Under the pieces are notes generated by a model. The model was not told the origin of the DNA. It saw only the letters and a list, made by a program, of their open reading frames with translations, and ran no database searches. DNA of 64,000 bases, from positions 310,001-374,000 of the forward strand of contig WFMF01000029.1 of the NCBI GenBank assembly GCA_011033025.1, in the 5' to 3' direction. Shown here piece after piece: positions 12,401 to 27,400 of this stretch (positions are counted from its first letter, which is position 1; every line of letters starts with the position of its first letter). The position numbers and the translations under genes were made by a program. The DNA comes from Beroe forskalii (lineage: Eukaryota > Ctenophora > Nuda > Beroida > Beroidae).

Positions 12401-15400
12401 AAGCGTGCTTGTTAGCCATTTTAAGATGTAAAATATTCCAAATTCTGAAATTTGATAAAATACGTTATATTAAATTTGATAATTCCCTGAGAAAATATCC
12501 CAGCCAAGAAACTCCCCTAATCGAATTTGAATTGAAACGCAATATGTCAGATAAAGAAGCATGGTAATTTTAGATAATTATCATTAAGTCCGTTAAAAGT
12601 CTCTGAAAATGTCTCTGAATTCTGGATGTTTCCACAAAATGATGTATATAAGTTTTATATGCCTGTCTCTCAAGATAAGAACCTTTAAATTTTAGGGCTC
12701 GGGTTCAGACCTAACTGTGCTTTACACGAATAATAAGTGCCACCATAAAATCTAACCACGATGAAGCTCAATATAATGCAACAAATCGTGTTTACCTTCA
12801 TCCCACATCCCAATCCCTCCTCTGTTATAAAATTGTTAACATCCTAACCCCCTCTCAGAAGGTTAAACTGCGGTTTCTGGCCTCGCTACCCCAGCTGAAA
12901 ACTACCCTGCTGTGTGAGGGTGTCTCCTTGCACTCCGTCATTGTCCGGGACGACAGTCAGACTGACGACTGTGAGTTCAGATTTATTCTACTTATTTCTC
13001 TTCAGATTATTTTGGAAATTTCTAATCTGAGATTTTTCCTGGATTTTCTTTGAACTTTTTTCCCTTTTCCTGGACTTATAGTATCCGGTATTATTATAAT
13101 TTTTTGCCTGATACAATTCTCAAGAATCCACATAATATATCGAGACTGAAGAGAGTTGTTGTGTCAAAACACTCTCTGGGTTTGTGATTTGTTTGTTTCG
13201 GTAAAAGCATAAGAAAGTGTTACATTGAGTACGGCCTGATATTATATCGCACAAAGAGACAGTGATAGAAAAAGCCATAGAAAAAAGAGAAATATTGGCG
13301 ATTGATAGTTGATGTCATTATCATAGTACAATGCAGGAAGTTGATGACGTTGATAACCGCCTACTTTTGGTAGCAGGGTCGGCGTGTGACGTGCCTAATT
13401 ATTTCGTACACGGCAGAGTTAGTTCATGAAATTGAAAAAATAAATTCATATTGTAACAGATATATAAACAAAATTCAAAACTTCCTCAAGGCTTCGACTG
13501 ATTACAAGGTAATCTCAACTACCTATATTGTAGGTATTTGCGAAAGAAGTTTTTGTTCATGTATTCTTTATCATGAATCAACAAAAACCAGATTCATTGA
13601 TTTCAGATAACCATGGCGACAACGACCTCTGTAAAGTAGAAAGCATCTCCTACTCTACCTACCTCTACCCTGATGTCTTTCTAGCATCCCCCTCAGCCCT
13701 ATATAGATTCGACTCTTCTGCTGGTAAGTTAACTTTTGTTGAATGATTAAGTTTGCATGTCAATTTTGTCTGGAAAACATTTTCCATCGCCATACTTATC
13801 GTACGACGTACAAACACAAAGAATTAGATCCCTGAGGAGTTAGTTCACATGGCGCATCAAACATCAGAAAATTAAAAATACCTCAGAAATTATTAGTACA
13901 AAATGTATATTTCTTCCGAAACTTTGATCTCTATTACCCCACTAAATTTTCCGATTCTTCTGCTGTCTTGACGAGATACGAGACACCAGAGACGTTTTCC
14001 AAAGTTCACCTTGTATTCAGACACGGACACTTCGTTTACATTATTTACACGGTAAGTCAATTGGAAGCTTAAAACTACATCAATTCTTCATTATTCACAC
14101 GGTAAGTCAATTGGAAGCTTAAAACTATATGATTTCCAAAATCAGACAATCTGATTTTATCGACCTAAATTATTATCAAGCCAATGTTATTCATTTGTTC
14201 GTTTGTATCCTTCACAGACCTTAAAACCATCTTTTTCTTCCAATTTTCACTCTAAAACCGGTCATGATGACGGAGAAAGTCAGTCATAATATTAAGCTGG
14301 GGTACGGTACCTTGAGGGCTCCTCCAGCATTTTAAATCTTCTTGGAATTTGCTCTTCGATTAGTTTTTGTGCCTCCTACAGCTGCAGCAAATGATTCATT
14401 GAATCCCATGATAAATTTGATACCTTATTACAGGAAATATCGCCTTCAGAAAAATGAGCCTACATGTCATTAAGCTACATGAAATTAAGCCCTTTTTTGA
14501 GGCCCTAGGGCTTAATTACATGTAAGCCTAATTTAATGTATTCCTAAATACATGCAGCCAAATAATCATTTTGGGGATAGAAAGTCTATGAAATTATGAA
14601 ATAGAAATTCCAGCCTTGTATTCAAATAATTAAGACTTTGTATTTTACGAATTAAGAATTTTAGGCTTGATCTTCTCATTTGAAAATTTGATAGGTTGAA
14701 TTAATTTCCAATTCCCACTGAAAACAATTAATTTCAATCGGTGAATTTTCAGAGACGATAATTACTATGACAAAATAACCTATAGAATAAGTCATCAAAG
14801 CATCATGAGAGTCTTATCACTTCATCAAGTCTATCAAATTGTTGATAGAATATATTTCCACAAAACTCAGAATACTTATTGGTTATCAGCCTTGGAAACA
14901 TTGCATGCTATGTAAACTCAGCTATGAAGATTTGAAGAAATAAGCAATGGAGGGTCAAGGAGTAAGCTCAACCTTCCAGAATGTGTCTCTTGCATTATTG
15001 ATAGTCTTGGCAATACCAGTGGCTTTCCATCCGGCATCAATTCAATGCAATACTGTATCAATTAATACTGAATGAAAAAAATCGATGTTTTCGAACTTAT
15101 TTGCTTGAAAAAATAGTCCTCATGAAATTAAGAATACATGTCATTAAGGTGCATGAAATTAAGCCCTTTTTGAGACCTTAGGGCTTAATTATATGTAAAC
15201 TTAATTTCCTGTAATAAGGTAATTTCTGAAGAAGAGACGATTTTATTTTCACAATTTTACCACTTCGAGCTGTGATAATAACGTCACTACTACCCACTGA
15301 CCACTGGCAATGACGGCGCGCACCCCACCCCCAAATATTTAGCTCAGATTTTGCAGCATTCCAGATAACTGCAGGTTTTGGCGGTAACGACGAAACTACA

Positions 15401-18400
15401 CTTTCGTCTTTGTAATGCACATGTTTTAAGAGCTCGTATATAATATACTATTGTGTATTTAGTTGATATAATGAGCCCTAGGAGTACTGTGTTAAACAGT
15501 GTGGGTCTTGATAGATAGGTGCTCTTTGTTCAATAAAATAATAAAGGGCGCTGGTATGTTGTTATGGGTCAAGTGTGCGAGGAATCAGCAATAATATGTA
15601 CTGAGCTTCATCAACAGGTCACCTTGGCGATGACACCTCCCTCAGCCACCTAGACTCCTAGAATTGTTCTGTACCGAGCAATCGAGCACCCTGATCTGTG
15701 ATAACAATTGATTACATACGATTTGCATTATGCAGTGACTGAACTCGTTTAGTCATGGTAGCACCTAGATCTGTGGTTAATAACTACCTAGATCTGTGAT
15801 TAATAACTACCTTATTACACACAAGATAGTGGCTGCTCAATGATCATTCAATTAGTCATGGTACTCTGGCGTTGTATGTATATTGTGTACACCAATGCCA
15901 CCTGATTCAGGGTCCATCACTTAGGTTAGTTTAACCATGATCAGTGCCTTAATGAGCAGTAATGATCTTAAAATGTCGTGTTCTCAAGAACTCTAGTAGC
16001 TACAACCCCTTGAGCTTCCCATGGGTACAATCAAATGAGATTTCAATCAACTTATACTAACGCAGAAAGAGAATAAGGTGTTTTGAAAATAATAACATAA
16101 TGACAGCAGAGATTTTTCAAATATTTTATCTTTCTCAAAAACAATAATACAATATAAAAGCTTTGGTCCAGCAAAACAAAAAAGTAGTTCAATAGATGCT
16201 AAAATGGATAGGTACAACACCTTTAACTGGTTAACAAATAGCAATACTAATTTTTAAACTTATCAAGCATCAGCTTTTCGCCTCAGTTCTTATGTGTCTA
16301 GGTCATTTTGCCTAACTGGCCATTTGGCCTAACGCCTAAAACTCACATAATTTTGAATTCTCTCTCCCCTGACCCTAATTGTGGTGTTCGGCCAAATTTC
16401 CAGTTAGACCAAAGGACCGAAAACCATCACCAAGTCCATTTTGACTCCAGAGCCAGGGAACCAAATTGCGACATCGTCAATTTGATGAAATCTTCTTCAC
16501 GAAATTCCTCCAAAGCACCCACAGTTTCTTAGTCATCAGCTTGTACATCTCACTGTAAAACAGAGGGTTTAGCAGACTGTTCAGAGGAATGAATATCAGT
16601 GCAAACAATTCAAATACCAACGGAGGGGGTATCTTCTTAAAAAACTCAAAGATTATGATGGTCAGGATGAATGGTATCCAGCACAGCAACTCAGATCCAA
16701 TCATAAGCGCGATTTTCAGGGTCATCGCTGAAGTTTGGGATTTATCAGCATTATTTGCGTTCCCTTGATTTTCGGAAACGGCAGCCAAAGCTTGCGTTGA
16801 TTTTCTTTGCTTGGATAAGATTCCAATGTAAGTTGTCAGGACAGAAGCCAACAGAAATGTCAAGGCACTGCAATAAGAAATTTTGTAGAAAGTATAGGAC
16901 CCCTGTGTTTTAAAGACATTATGAACACATAGGCCTGTGTTTCCGTAATATCCGATTTCTTCAATATCAAAAAGCTCTGGCTTCGATGTCAAATTTCTCA
17001 TATTTTCAATTATTTCATAGATATCTGAGGTTGTGTGGTTGAACATTCTTTCATTCATCATAAACAGTCGAGTTCTGTTTATGGGACTTTCGTTAAAAAA
17101 TGGATTTTGGTTCAAATATTTGAAAAAAATCTCAGTACCAAACAAATTTTTTACATATGATATCGGTAATAGTGGAAGGAAGGAATTGAACCAGTTTATG
17201 AGATTTATCATTGCTACCATCACAAAAACATCTCTCTTTTTCGTATGAGAGCCAATCTTCGTGCAGTTTCTCCATCGGGTATGACTGATAAGCGCAATAG
17301 TTAGGATGGAACCATGGGCTGAAGAACTGAAGATAGCCCCAAAGAGAGAGCAAACCCAACTTGATCTCCAGGCACTTTCTATCATGCAATACTTCCCTTT
17401 CAATCGGATTATCAGGCCCACCAGCACTATGCCAAACAGATAAACTCCCATCATCAAGTCATGCAGGAAGAGGTTTATCAGGAATATTCTCTCTGTCGCC
17501 TTAGCATTTGTTGAACATTCCATCTTCCAGGTTTTGAAGATTTGGCGACTGTTCATCACTATGATCAACATGGCCAGCAGGGCAGTGAATCCTACCACTA
17601 TCTTGGATTGAATGAGGAACTCAGTCGAAGATAAATATCCCATATCACAAGTCCCACACTCATCAGCCCCATTTTGGCAATCCTTCGCATGATCACATAC
17701 CTTCTCCGGTTCAATCCATTCTGTTGAATTATCACTGCAGTAGAATCGTCCTGGACAGCCCATCTCATCCAACCCAGACCGACAGTCCACAACACCATCA
17801 CATAACTGTGTCAGAGCTATCTCCGCATCCTTTGAGGACTTTAAACCTGGATCGCAAATAAAATCATAATCATGAAGGTATCCCAACATTATTTGGTCAC
17901 AGAAGTGGATCCAGTTACCCTTTTTAAAGCCGGGGACTCTAGAACAGTTGGATTTGCAGAACTTTGCTGCTGCGAAGGGGTGATCAAAGAAGATTTGCAG
18001 AATCTCCTTATTCTGAAATGCAATGTACATACATCTGTACAGTGGATTCGAGTCAATATTAAGATATGTTTTGCATTTTCTTCGCATCCCTTTTAAAAAT
18101 GAATTACTCACTACATGAGCAATTTCATTTCCTTTTATTGCACAGAAACTCTTTTCAGTGATACAAATATCCTCCAATTCTTCCACACCTTGGATGCCAG
18201 AACAGAAACATTCATCAGATGCGTCCATGCAATCTTTAATATCATCACACACTTTATTCAAGGTTACGCATCCAGACCCATCAACACAATAGAACAGATC
18301 AGTTGAATAATTTGAGCAGTGGCACTCATCTGTAAGGCATTCAGAGGTTCCATCGCATAAAAGGTCCAGATTTTCGAGTTTACACCACCATTCAGCAATC

Positions 18401-21400
18401 TGCAACTTTTTGGGGATCACCTTTCCGTGAGTAGGGTATCGAAGCTTATCAAAATTAAACCTGCAAAATTGGGGGTCAGTAGCGGGTCACCAGGGGTTTA
18501 TAGGGGTCAGTAGGAGTTCGCCAGGGGGGTCAGTAACGGGTCAGTAGGGGGTATTGGTTTACCTAAATACTTTGAAATTGACGCGATCGAAATTGAACCT
18601 GCAGTAAGATGGATCCTTTTCATCTATGGTTTTGTTGGTAGCTCTCTTAAGAAGTGCATTGGTCGTGTAGTCGGTTATCGTTCGCTCGAAACATGACTGT
18701 AAGCCGTACCAGTCACGGACCACATGATCTGTTGATCCCTGTTCAATGATGATCCTTTCCGGTGATGCCAGATGTAGGATTAATGTGATAACGTCTATCA
18801 TTTCCTTTCCTATTACTACCTAGAATAGAGAGGGTTGGTGGGTTAAAGTGTAGAAAATACCAAGGGAAGAGTTTAGTTCAGAAACGAAAATGAAATGATA
18901 CAGCAAAGCGATTTATGAGTTGAGTTTGACTCTAGAAAACATTTCTACCTTTGATGTTGTTGAATATTGAACCTCAACGGTCTCCCGAAGGAGAGCTGCT
19001 TTTTTATGGGCGGGTAAAGAATATTGAAATTTACCGAGAGAAGAAATTGAAGTCAGAAACAAAAATGAATTGTGCTTGACTCTAGAAAACATGACGAACT
19101 TTGATAGAATCTAACTCTTCCGACATACGAGTCATGCCAGAGGTGCAAATTCTACATAAAGCTCCATATTATATCCCATCGTGGTGCTACTTTTATGTTC
19201 TGAATATATTCATTAAATATATGGTCCGTTTGCCTTTCTAAGTCACAGGAAGCCTAACCCATTCAATACCGGCATGCATTGGTGGACTATTGTTGTATGC
19301 CGTCAACTTTCATGAATATAAATTTTGAAATATTTTCAATTTCGATACTCTATGGAGCAATTTTACATTTGTGGGGGCAGGAGCGAGATTTTCCAGAATT
19401 ACGAAATTTATCTAAAAAAAAGAAAATATTGATTAAATATAATAAAATGAAAGCAGATTTGTGGAAATGAAGTTCGAAAAATCAAAAAATACAAACGACT
19501 TGAAAAGTTTAAATAAAGTGTGCAATTTTTTGTTACTGGGGGTAGGGGTGCAACTCAACGAACTTTCGAAATAGTTAGATAGTTCGAGATTCCAGAACTC
19601 TGCTGATCTGCCTCACTCAGATTTACTACAAAAGGAAAATGTGGGGAAAAGTAATTATAGTGAGTAATTATGATAATTACATCAGAGACGTTTTAAATTA
19701 TTTTGTATCTATCAATATAACATTACATGCGCATCATTTTATTGTCCTTTCCGTGTTACGAATGGAACCCAAAAATTATATTGATAGAGAGGTGTCTTCA
19801 GGATTCAAAACACCCTTTAAGACGTAGGTTAGCGTTTGAAGCTTTGTCTGTTTTTTTTTCTTCGGGTCAGCTCTGTGTTTGATAAAAACAACAAAAATAT
19901 TCGCTCGTAGTGACCAACTGAAAGCGCTTGAAACTACAAAGAATATCATACCCTCGAGTAAATACTTGAATATCTCTCACAGTTTGTGAACCCTAGGAGA
20001 CATTGAAAAGAATGTTCATGGGGGTAATGAAAAACGAAAATTTTACTAAGTTTTCTAATATATTACGCTGATAAGAATATATTAGATAGAAAAACTCGAA
20101 GGATAGTTTTGCTTGAAATATATAAAGCAGGCGAGTTCGCATCTTTTTTGTTATTTATATTCTTGAATAATGAATATCTCATGCTGCATTGTGCACAAAA
20201 AGTTCATCACGTGGCACCCCCGGTTTTGCGACTGATTTAAGGATGAATATTTAACTTAACATGGTTTCCGGTCGATTTTCATATAATATCTTCTGAAGTG
20301 GAAAGAAAAGAAGTAAGGCCACACTTGCAGTGCTTTTCTAACTTCTTTCATAGAGGCCAAAGTGTGCTGCTTTTACTGTGGATAGTGGAGCGGCAATGAC
20401 TTACTTACTTCCCTCTTCACTCTGATCCTTGGATTATAAAATCGATATTCAGTGTTTGCTTCATGGTTGTCATATTCCAAAACAGATAAAACTTTGGATT
20501 CTTTATCAAATATATTTCATATAACTCGTAAATTATAGTTTATTCATCAAATCTGTTTCAGAATGTGGACGGTAAAGCCACTATCGGTAGGATGTGTGGT
20601 AACGATAACGGATTCCACAACGCATTCCGAACCTACCGTCAAGGACCTCTCTCCTGCACCACGCAAAACGTAATTATCTTCCAACCTTTGATTAATGGGG
20701 GGGGGGGTTGGTAAGGGGCGATGACCTCTCTCCGTTACCACGCAAAACGTAAACTAAAACAGTCTTCGAATATTAATTACAACTTTAAATTACTTAATTA
20801 GTATCATTTATTAAAAGAGCGAAGTTTCTCCATTTTTGCTGCCTTTGCTCATCAATTGCACTCGCAGTTTTGGTCAAACACTCGCATCTTGCGCTACATG
20901 CGGGAAGCGGGAACTGCGCAATTTTGCATAAAAACACTTTTTATCTCATGAGATAAATTTATCTCACTTTCCTCAGACTGAGCACCGTGTTGTGTTGTCA
21001 GCCCACTATGAGAGTGGTAACCTGGTACTGTTAACATCCCGACCTCCAATTACACTATCAGGTAGGTAATGGTGTTTGGGTACAGAATATACATCGTGAT
21101 ATGTCATTAAAATGTGCAATGTACCATGCGAAATACATTTTAATCATGCGATATACATTGATTTTCATTCGTGAAGGACCCTTAAAAATAATAGAGATAT
21201 TCAGAATAAAGCTATCACCAAATGCCGTCTTCCTAAGCGTACATGAATACGAAATCAAAATTTCCCTCAAATCGTTTCCTGGACATTTTGTCCTTGTTTT
21301 ACATCTTTGTCTCCCTCGCAGGACGAGTGCTATGCTCCATCCCCATCGATCACATCGACCTCATGTTAGACACTGGAGACTTCTTCTTCTTCGATGAACA

Positions 21401-24400
21401 TGTAAGGTTGAAGTTTAAACGTTAAATATATTTTGTAAACACCGTTTCAACTTGTTCTTGATTTAAAGTGCCTCTGATAGCCCTGTTTTTGGGGAAAAAT
21501 ATTTTTTTAAATTCCTGTTTTTAAAACCCCTTCTCACAACATAATTTTCCTCGAAATATAACGCCGAACATGCAACAATGCCTGAAATCCGTATGTTCCC
21601 AGGGTAACAGACAAGTTGCTAAGGGTTACAACCAAACCTGCAAAGGGGAACTCAGTGACCTCTCCCAACTCAAGGAGACGATACACGGCACTCAGATCAT
21701 TCTCAAGACCCTGACTTCTTATCTCACTTTTACTAAATACCAGGATACTTGGTATCTGGGAGCAGGTTAGGGGGTTTTGTCAATTGATTAACTAATTGAT
21801 TGTTTTTTGTTAGATTTTTCTTTTGGTGCTGTTTTTTCAGCGGTAGGAGCGAAGAAAATTTGCTAAATCATCGTGAGAGAGCGTAATATTTTCATGATGA
21901 GGTATTCTCTAGAGGCATTCGTGTTTATTCAGGGTTTAGAACACTATAGCATATTATTTTTAGACCATAAATTGAATATTTTTGTCGACTGAAAATATTT
22001 ATAACTGATGCTCCTACCGGTGATAAGCTAAACTGTGATTGACTTACCCCCGATGAAATGTTTGTCATCGAGTCAGGTTTACTATGCAGTATGCAAGGAC
22101 TGAGATTTACTACCGTGTTTTACTATTTCAGTCAGAACTCACATCATAATGTCCACAATCTACATCGATGGAAAAATAATGTTTTAAAACCTAAAATCAG
22201 GGTTTTTGATTGGTCAAAGGCTTCTGACTGGATGTTATTTTGAAATTCTAACAAGATTTTAGTCACATGAATGTTGAAGGTAGTCTTTCTTTAGATCAGT
22301 TCCAATAGACTGATAGAGCATTGCATTACCGCCGTCTAATACAGAAAAAGCATCCAAAAGCGAAATTCATTCGGTGCTACTTTGATCATTGGAGACTCGC
22401 AATGTTTAGTGTTTCTGATCCTTTGCCATCCTTTGTAATGATGAACTGTCAATCATCATACGACTTGTCATTGTGACGTCATTACGATCAATCAACTGTC
22501 ATTTACGAGCTACACCCTATGAAATGCATCCTTGCATATATCAGTTGTATTAGTATTCGATCGAGAAAGCCGATATGTCGACTACCATGGTTAGCGTGGT
22601 ACGTTTACCGCTTTTTTGAGCGAGGATTTCCCCGAGACTCGAACCATGGATGTCATGAATGACAGGCAGGAATCAAACGCAGCTCAGACACCAAATTAAT
22701 GATCACGTTTTCTTGCACTCAGCCTCTCACTTGTACATCCTATCATCAATATACGATGACTCATCCTCAGCAAGTGATTGCAGCTCTTCTGTGGTTTTAC
22801 GACGATAAAAATAAAACGCTCACATTTTCACGGATTCTGACTGACCTTGAATATTCTTAATTTTACACTGGTTTCATGTACAATAAATGTTGTCATGTTT
22901 GCGTCTTGATCTACCAAGTCTTATGGGCAGTTCAAAAGAAATTTGCGTATGAGATAACGTCATTCTCATAGCTCAAAGTTGTAAGTTGATGGAGTTGACT
23001 TGAAATGTCTCTAGCGTGGGTCTTACGTCAACATGAATATTAGACTTTAGTAATAATCTCAATTTTGATAGTCTAGTTACCAAGGAGTCAAAGTAGACAA
23101 ATTAAATGAGTTGATAGACAGGTTTCATTCGTAGTGTCTAACCAAGCACTCGTATATTAATTCATTTACATCCAACATTATGTCATACAAAGCGTGCGAC
23201 TAATTGTGATAAATTTGACATTTATTACTTACATATATAAATTTGACAAAGCCATAAATTCACATCATAAAGTTAAATGGTACCTAATGGGTTCATTCGA
23301 AGTTACTGAATGTATTCCACGAATTGAACTACAGAGACTATTCTAAATGAATGCCTCGCGCTCCTTGATCTTTCAGTGGCTTGAAAATTCATGAGCTATG
23401 AAAGATCGTGTGAAGAATGACATGTTCGCATAATTATGCTATTTTTCCGGTTTTTATTGAAATGACGCTCACCTTTCATGGTTACCAGCAAGAGCGTTCA
23501 TCAGTCACTAGAAAAAATCTCCCTCTATCAATCCTCCTATCTTCATTATTCCAAAAATTTCCAATTTTTCCTCTAATTCCATCTCCGTTAACCATCTCCG
23601 ATCCCATCTAACCCCATAATCTGAAATATCATGTAAATGCATCTAAAATGCTCCATTTCTAATTCTATCCCCAAATCCCCCCCCTTACCCCCTCTCCCCT
23701 CTCAGACGGAGTTTTGGATCTGCGCCAAGACTTTCCTCTCCTCCTCCGATCCTCCTCCTCCTTCCCCTCCAATAACTACCTCTACCAAAGTATAGCCACA
23801 GACATCGCAGAACCAGGTTAGATAGATGTGTATTTCATGTCACGACATCTTATCTTATCAAGCGTTAGGGTCAAGGTTGGGGTCAGGACAGGAAGATGAA
23901 GTGACCTGAGATCAAATGTCTTTTTTCCCACTTTTTGCTAAAGTTTTGACTCGACCCAACATATTCGACGATTATTGATTTACATATCATTCTCATTCAC
24001 TGCTGAATTTCTGGAATCATTTAAATTCTACTGCTGAATTGCTGTTATCATTTTAACTCTACCGCCAGGTCAGATAGATGTGCAGGATGGTGAGGTGACG
24101 GTGATAGGAAAGGGTGAGGTGACCTTCCTACCTCTCTACATCTGCTCACACCTACAGGTAAACTTTTACATTTACATTTTATCTAGAGGTAAACTTTTTA
24201 TTAGACATTTTTATTTAGAATTTCGTACCTTTTTCAAATTCGTACTTCCAAATTATTTTTTTAAAACTACTTTTGAAATATTTTTCGGGCATTTCCTTCT
24301 CGATGTACAATTTGTCAGCGTTTGTAGTACTTTGCACGCACAGAACTTCAAACTCAGCTCAGAGTTAGAACACTCAATTGTCCACTTTTCTGAGCACATA

Positions 24401-27400
24401 TTGTTGTCAAAATACTTAAAGTTACGAAGAAGCTGGAGAAGTTAAGGTGTTGGGTGGGAGATGTGTGTGATATTTACTTCAGGTCACAGCAGTCAATATA
24501 TACATTATTTCTAGTTTCTACCCAATTAATCAATTAGTAAGACTGATGACAGCTTGTAGTTTGTGTTGAGATTTTACAGTAATTTATAGTGGGTTGTAGA
24601 TGGTTTTCAGATGGCTGAAGAGAGTACATTGGAAGCCTTTTCTGACAGGTGGTGAAACCGTCAAAAACTCACGCCCCACCCTTTCTCTAGCCTCCTTTCC
24701 CAATCCCCTGCAACTCAAAAAACACTTCAGAAGGGAAATTTTGGGTAGATAAGCCCAAACATGCCATCTTTCATTTACAATCAAAAGTTGGATCAGAATT
24801 TTTGAAAATGTAACGAAATTTTACCCAAACCCCTCTTTCAGGAGCCTAGCACCTGCTACTCCGTTATCGGGTGTTCCTGGTCGCTGGAAAACTGGGAGTG
24901 TGTTCTCTCAGAACGGAAACTGAGTTTCAGTGCTGAGCATCCTGAGGGAGTTAAACACGTGATCAGGAAGGGCTGTCAGATTGAGACGACTACGTTTACT
25001 GAGTTCAATACTACCCGCTCTAACGAAGGTTAGAGGAGATTTTAATGAGTCTCTAAAGTCTAACGAGATGGAGGATTTCGAAAGTATTTTCGATAAGCGT
25101 TTTGAGTTTTCCTTACTTCATTGCTCTGCGCTACTTCAATCTCTTGACGCTATGGAAGAGATTTGCCTTGAAATTTAACCACCATATTCTCCTCAGACGT
25201 GCAATGTGAGACTCCCTCCCTGTCTCGTAACGTTGAGATAATCTCCCTTAACAACACCTGTATGGGAGCATTGCAGTTAGCGTGCAGGAGAGGTAGCTTC
25301 CTGAAGTCCGGACATTTGGATAGATACTGTCTACCGAGTGGGGAGTGGTCGGGGGTGGAGCCCGTCTGTCAGGGTGAGTTGACACCACTAATAGGTGACA
25401 CCACTTACCGCTGACACCACTCATCGTTGACACCCATTATCATTGACAGCATTCACCGCTGGCACCACTTATCTTTGACATCACTTATCGCTGATACCAC
25501 TTATCGCTGACATCACTTATCGTTGACACCACTCATCGTTGACATCACTTATCGTTGACATCACTTATCGTTGACACCACTCATCGTTGACACCACTTAT
25601 CGTTAATTGTTGACATCACTTATCGTTGCCACCACTTATCTTTAAATCTTTTGCAGCACTTTTCTTTGATACCACTTATCTTTGGCAGCATTTATCGTTG
25701 ACACCACTTATCTTTGACACCACGTATCTTTGACACCACTTATCGCTGACACCGCTTATCTTCGACACCAATTATCTTTGACACCACTTATCGTTGACAC
25801 CATTCATTGCTGACACCACTCATCGTTGACACCACTTATCTTTTACACCTCTTATCTTTGACACCACTTACCGCTGACACCACTTATCGCTGACACCACT
25901 TATCGTTGACATAACTTATCGTTGACACCACTTATCGTTGACATCACTTATCGTTGACACTACTTATCATTGACAGCATTCATCGCTGACACCACTTATC
26001 TTTGATACCACTTATCGCTGACACCACTTATCATTGACACCACTTATCGCTGACACCACTTATCGCTGACACCGCTTACCTTTGACACCACTTATCGCTG
26101 ACACCACTTACCTTTGACACCACTAATCGTTGACATCACTTATCGTTGACACCACTTATTGTTGACACCACTTATCGTTGACACCACTTCACCGCAGATC
26201 AGCAGTGTGATGCGCTTGACGCCGGATCATCTATCATCATCTCCAGCCCATCTCGACAAGTTGGATCCCTGGTTACATTCCAATGCTCTGACTCCTGTGA
26301 GACTCCCGTCAATAAGGACCCTATGCTGTGCACTGATACCGGGAAGTGGAACTCTTCCATTCCTTCATGCTCCCGTAAGTTTGTAGTATTTACGCAGATT
26401 TTAATTGAATTCCTTACTTTTTGCGTAGGTTCCAAATAAGTTTTTATTTTCAGTTTTGAGCGATTTGTCATTGTTTGGAGCATGAAAGATGAATTGATGA
26501 CATCAAAACGCCTTTTATAACTGTGCGTGTTGTGCCTCAAGATGGATGAAAATATCGATATTTCAACAGCAAATTAGCAAAAGTAACATTTTTGCACCGG
26601 GAATTTTTCCGCTCTCTGCATTTCTCTAAGTGCCGAAGATAATCCAAACGTATGGTTTCCTTCAGGGAGTAAATCGTACGGATATAAATGTATGTAGTAG
26701 TAAAATTCTTTGTCTTGATGAGTCGCTTTAAATTGGAATGTAATGATGTACGAGGCCTGAAATATGTTACAAATGTGGCGTAATTCATTTGACTTCGGAA
26801 GTCAACAAGTTTCTCGTTATAAAAAACTGGAGACTTATGTCGAACTGAAATCTTATAAGTGAAGCACACCCAGCCAACCAAATGAGAATACTTGACAATT
26901 ACAGTGGCAAATACCGATTACAATGCGTAGCAAATACCACTTAAAATGCGAAACAATTGATGCCAATTCAGCCAATGGTAACAACTTTTATAAGCCATTA
27001 CAAGCGATCATGTGACTCTATGTTAGTTTTTCGATTGTCAGCAGTAAGTGTAGGCAATGGGCGTTTCGTCAGATATTTCCTAAGTCAATTTTATCTAATT
27101 TATCATCATTTATGGTGAAAATTGTGTAACCAATCACGATTTGAAAGCATTGTTTGATTTCAATCATGATTGAGGCCCGAGAACAAAATTTAAAGTTGTT
27201 TGGGGATAACCAAAGATTTCCTGACGTAGCGAAAAGGTATGTCCCGGTTTTGAAACCAATTCAGACTCTTTTCCTCCACAACTTGCACAGCATTATTGCA
27301 ATTTTTGCCGTGGCAAATGAAATAAATGGATATTGTCGTTACATACCGGCTATTATTTACCCATCCTGTGGGGTGAATGGGTCAAAAAATGAAAAGAAAC

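Noticed and set aside
21243-21425. A separate gene starting at 21,243 with a signal peptide (FLDILSLFYIFVSLAG)
   Set aside because: A strong acceptor (TCTCCCTCGCAG) at 21,321 and exact phase agreement with the exon at 20,977-21,061 make this an internal exon; the hydrophobic stretch is the pyrimidine-rich intron end.
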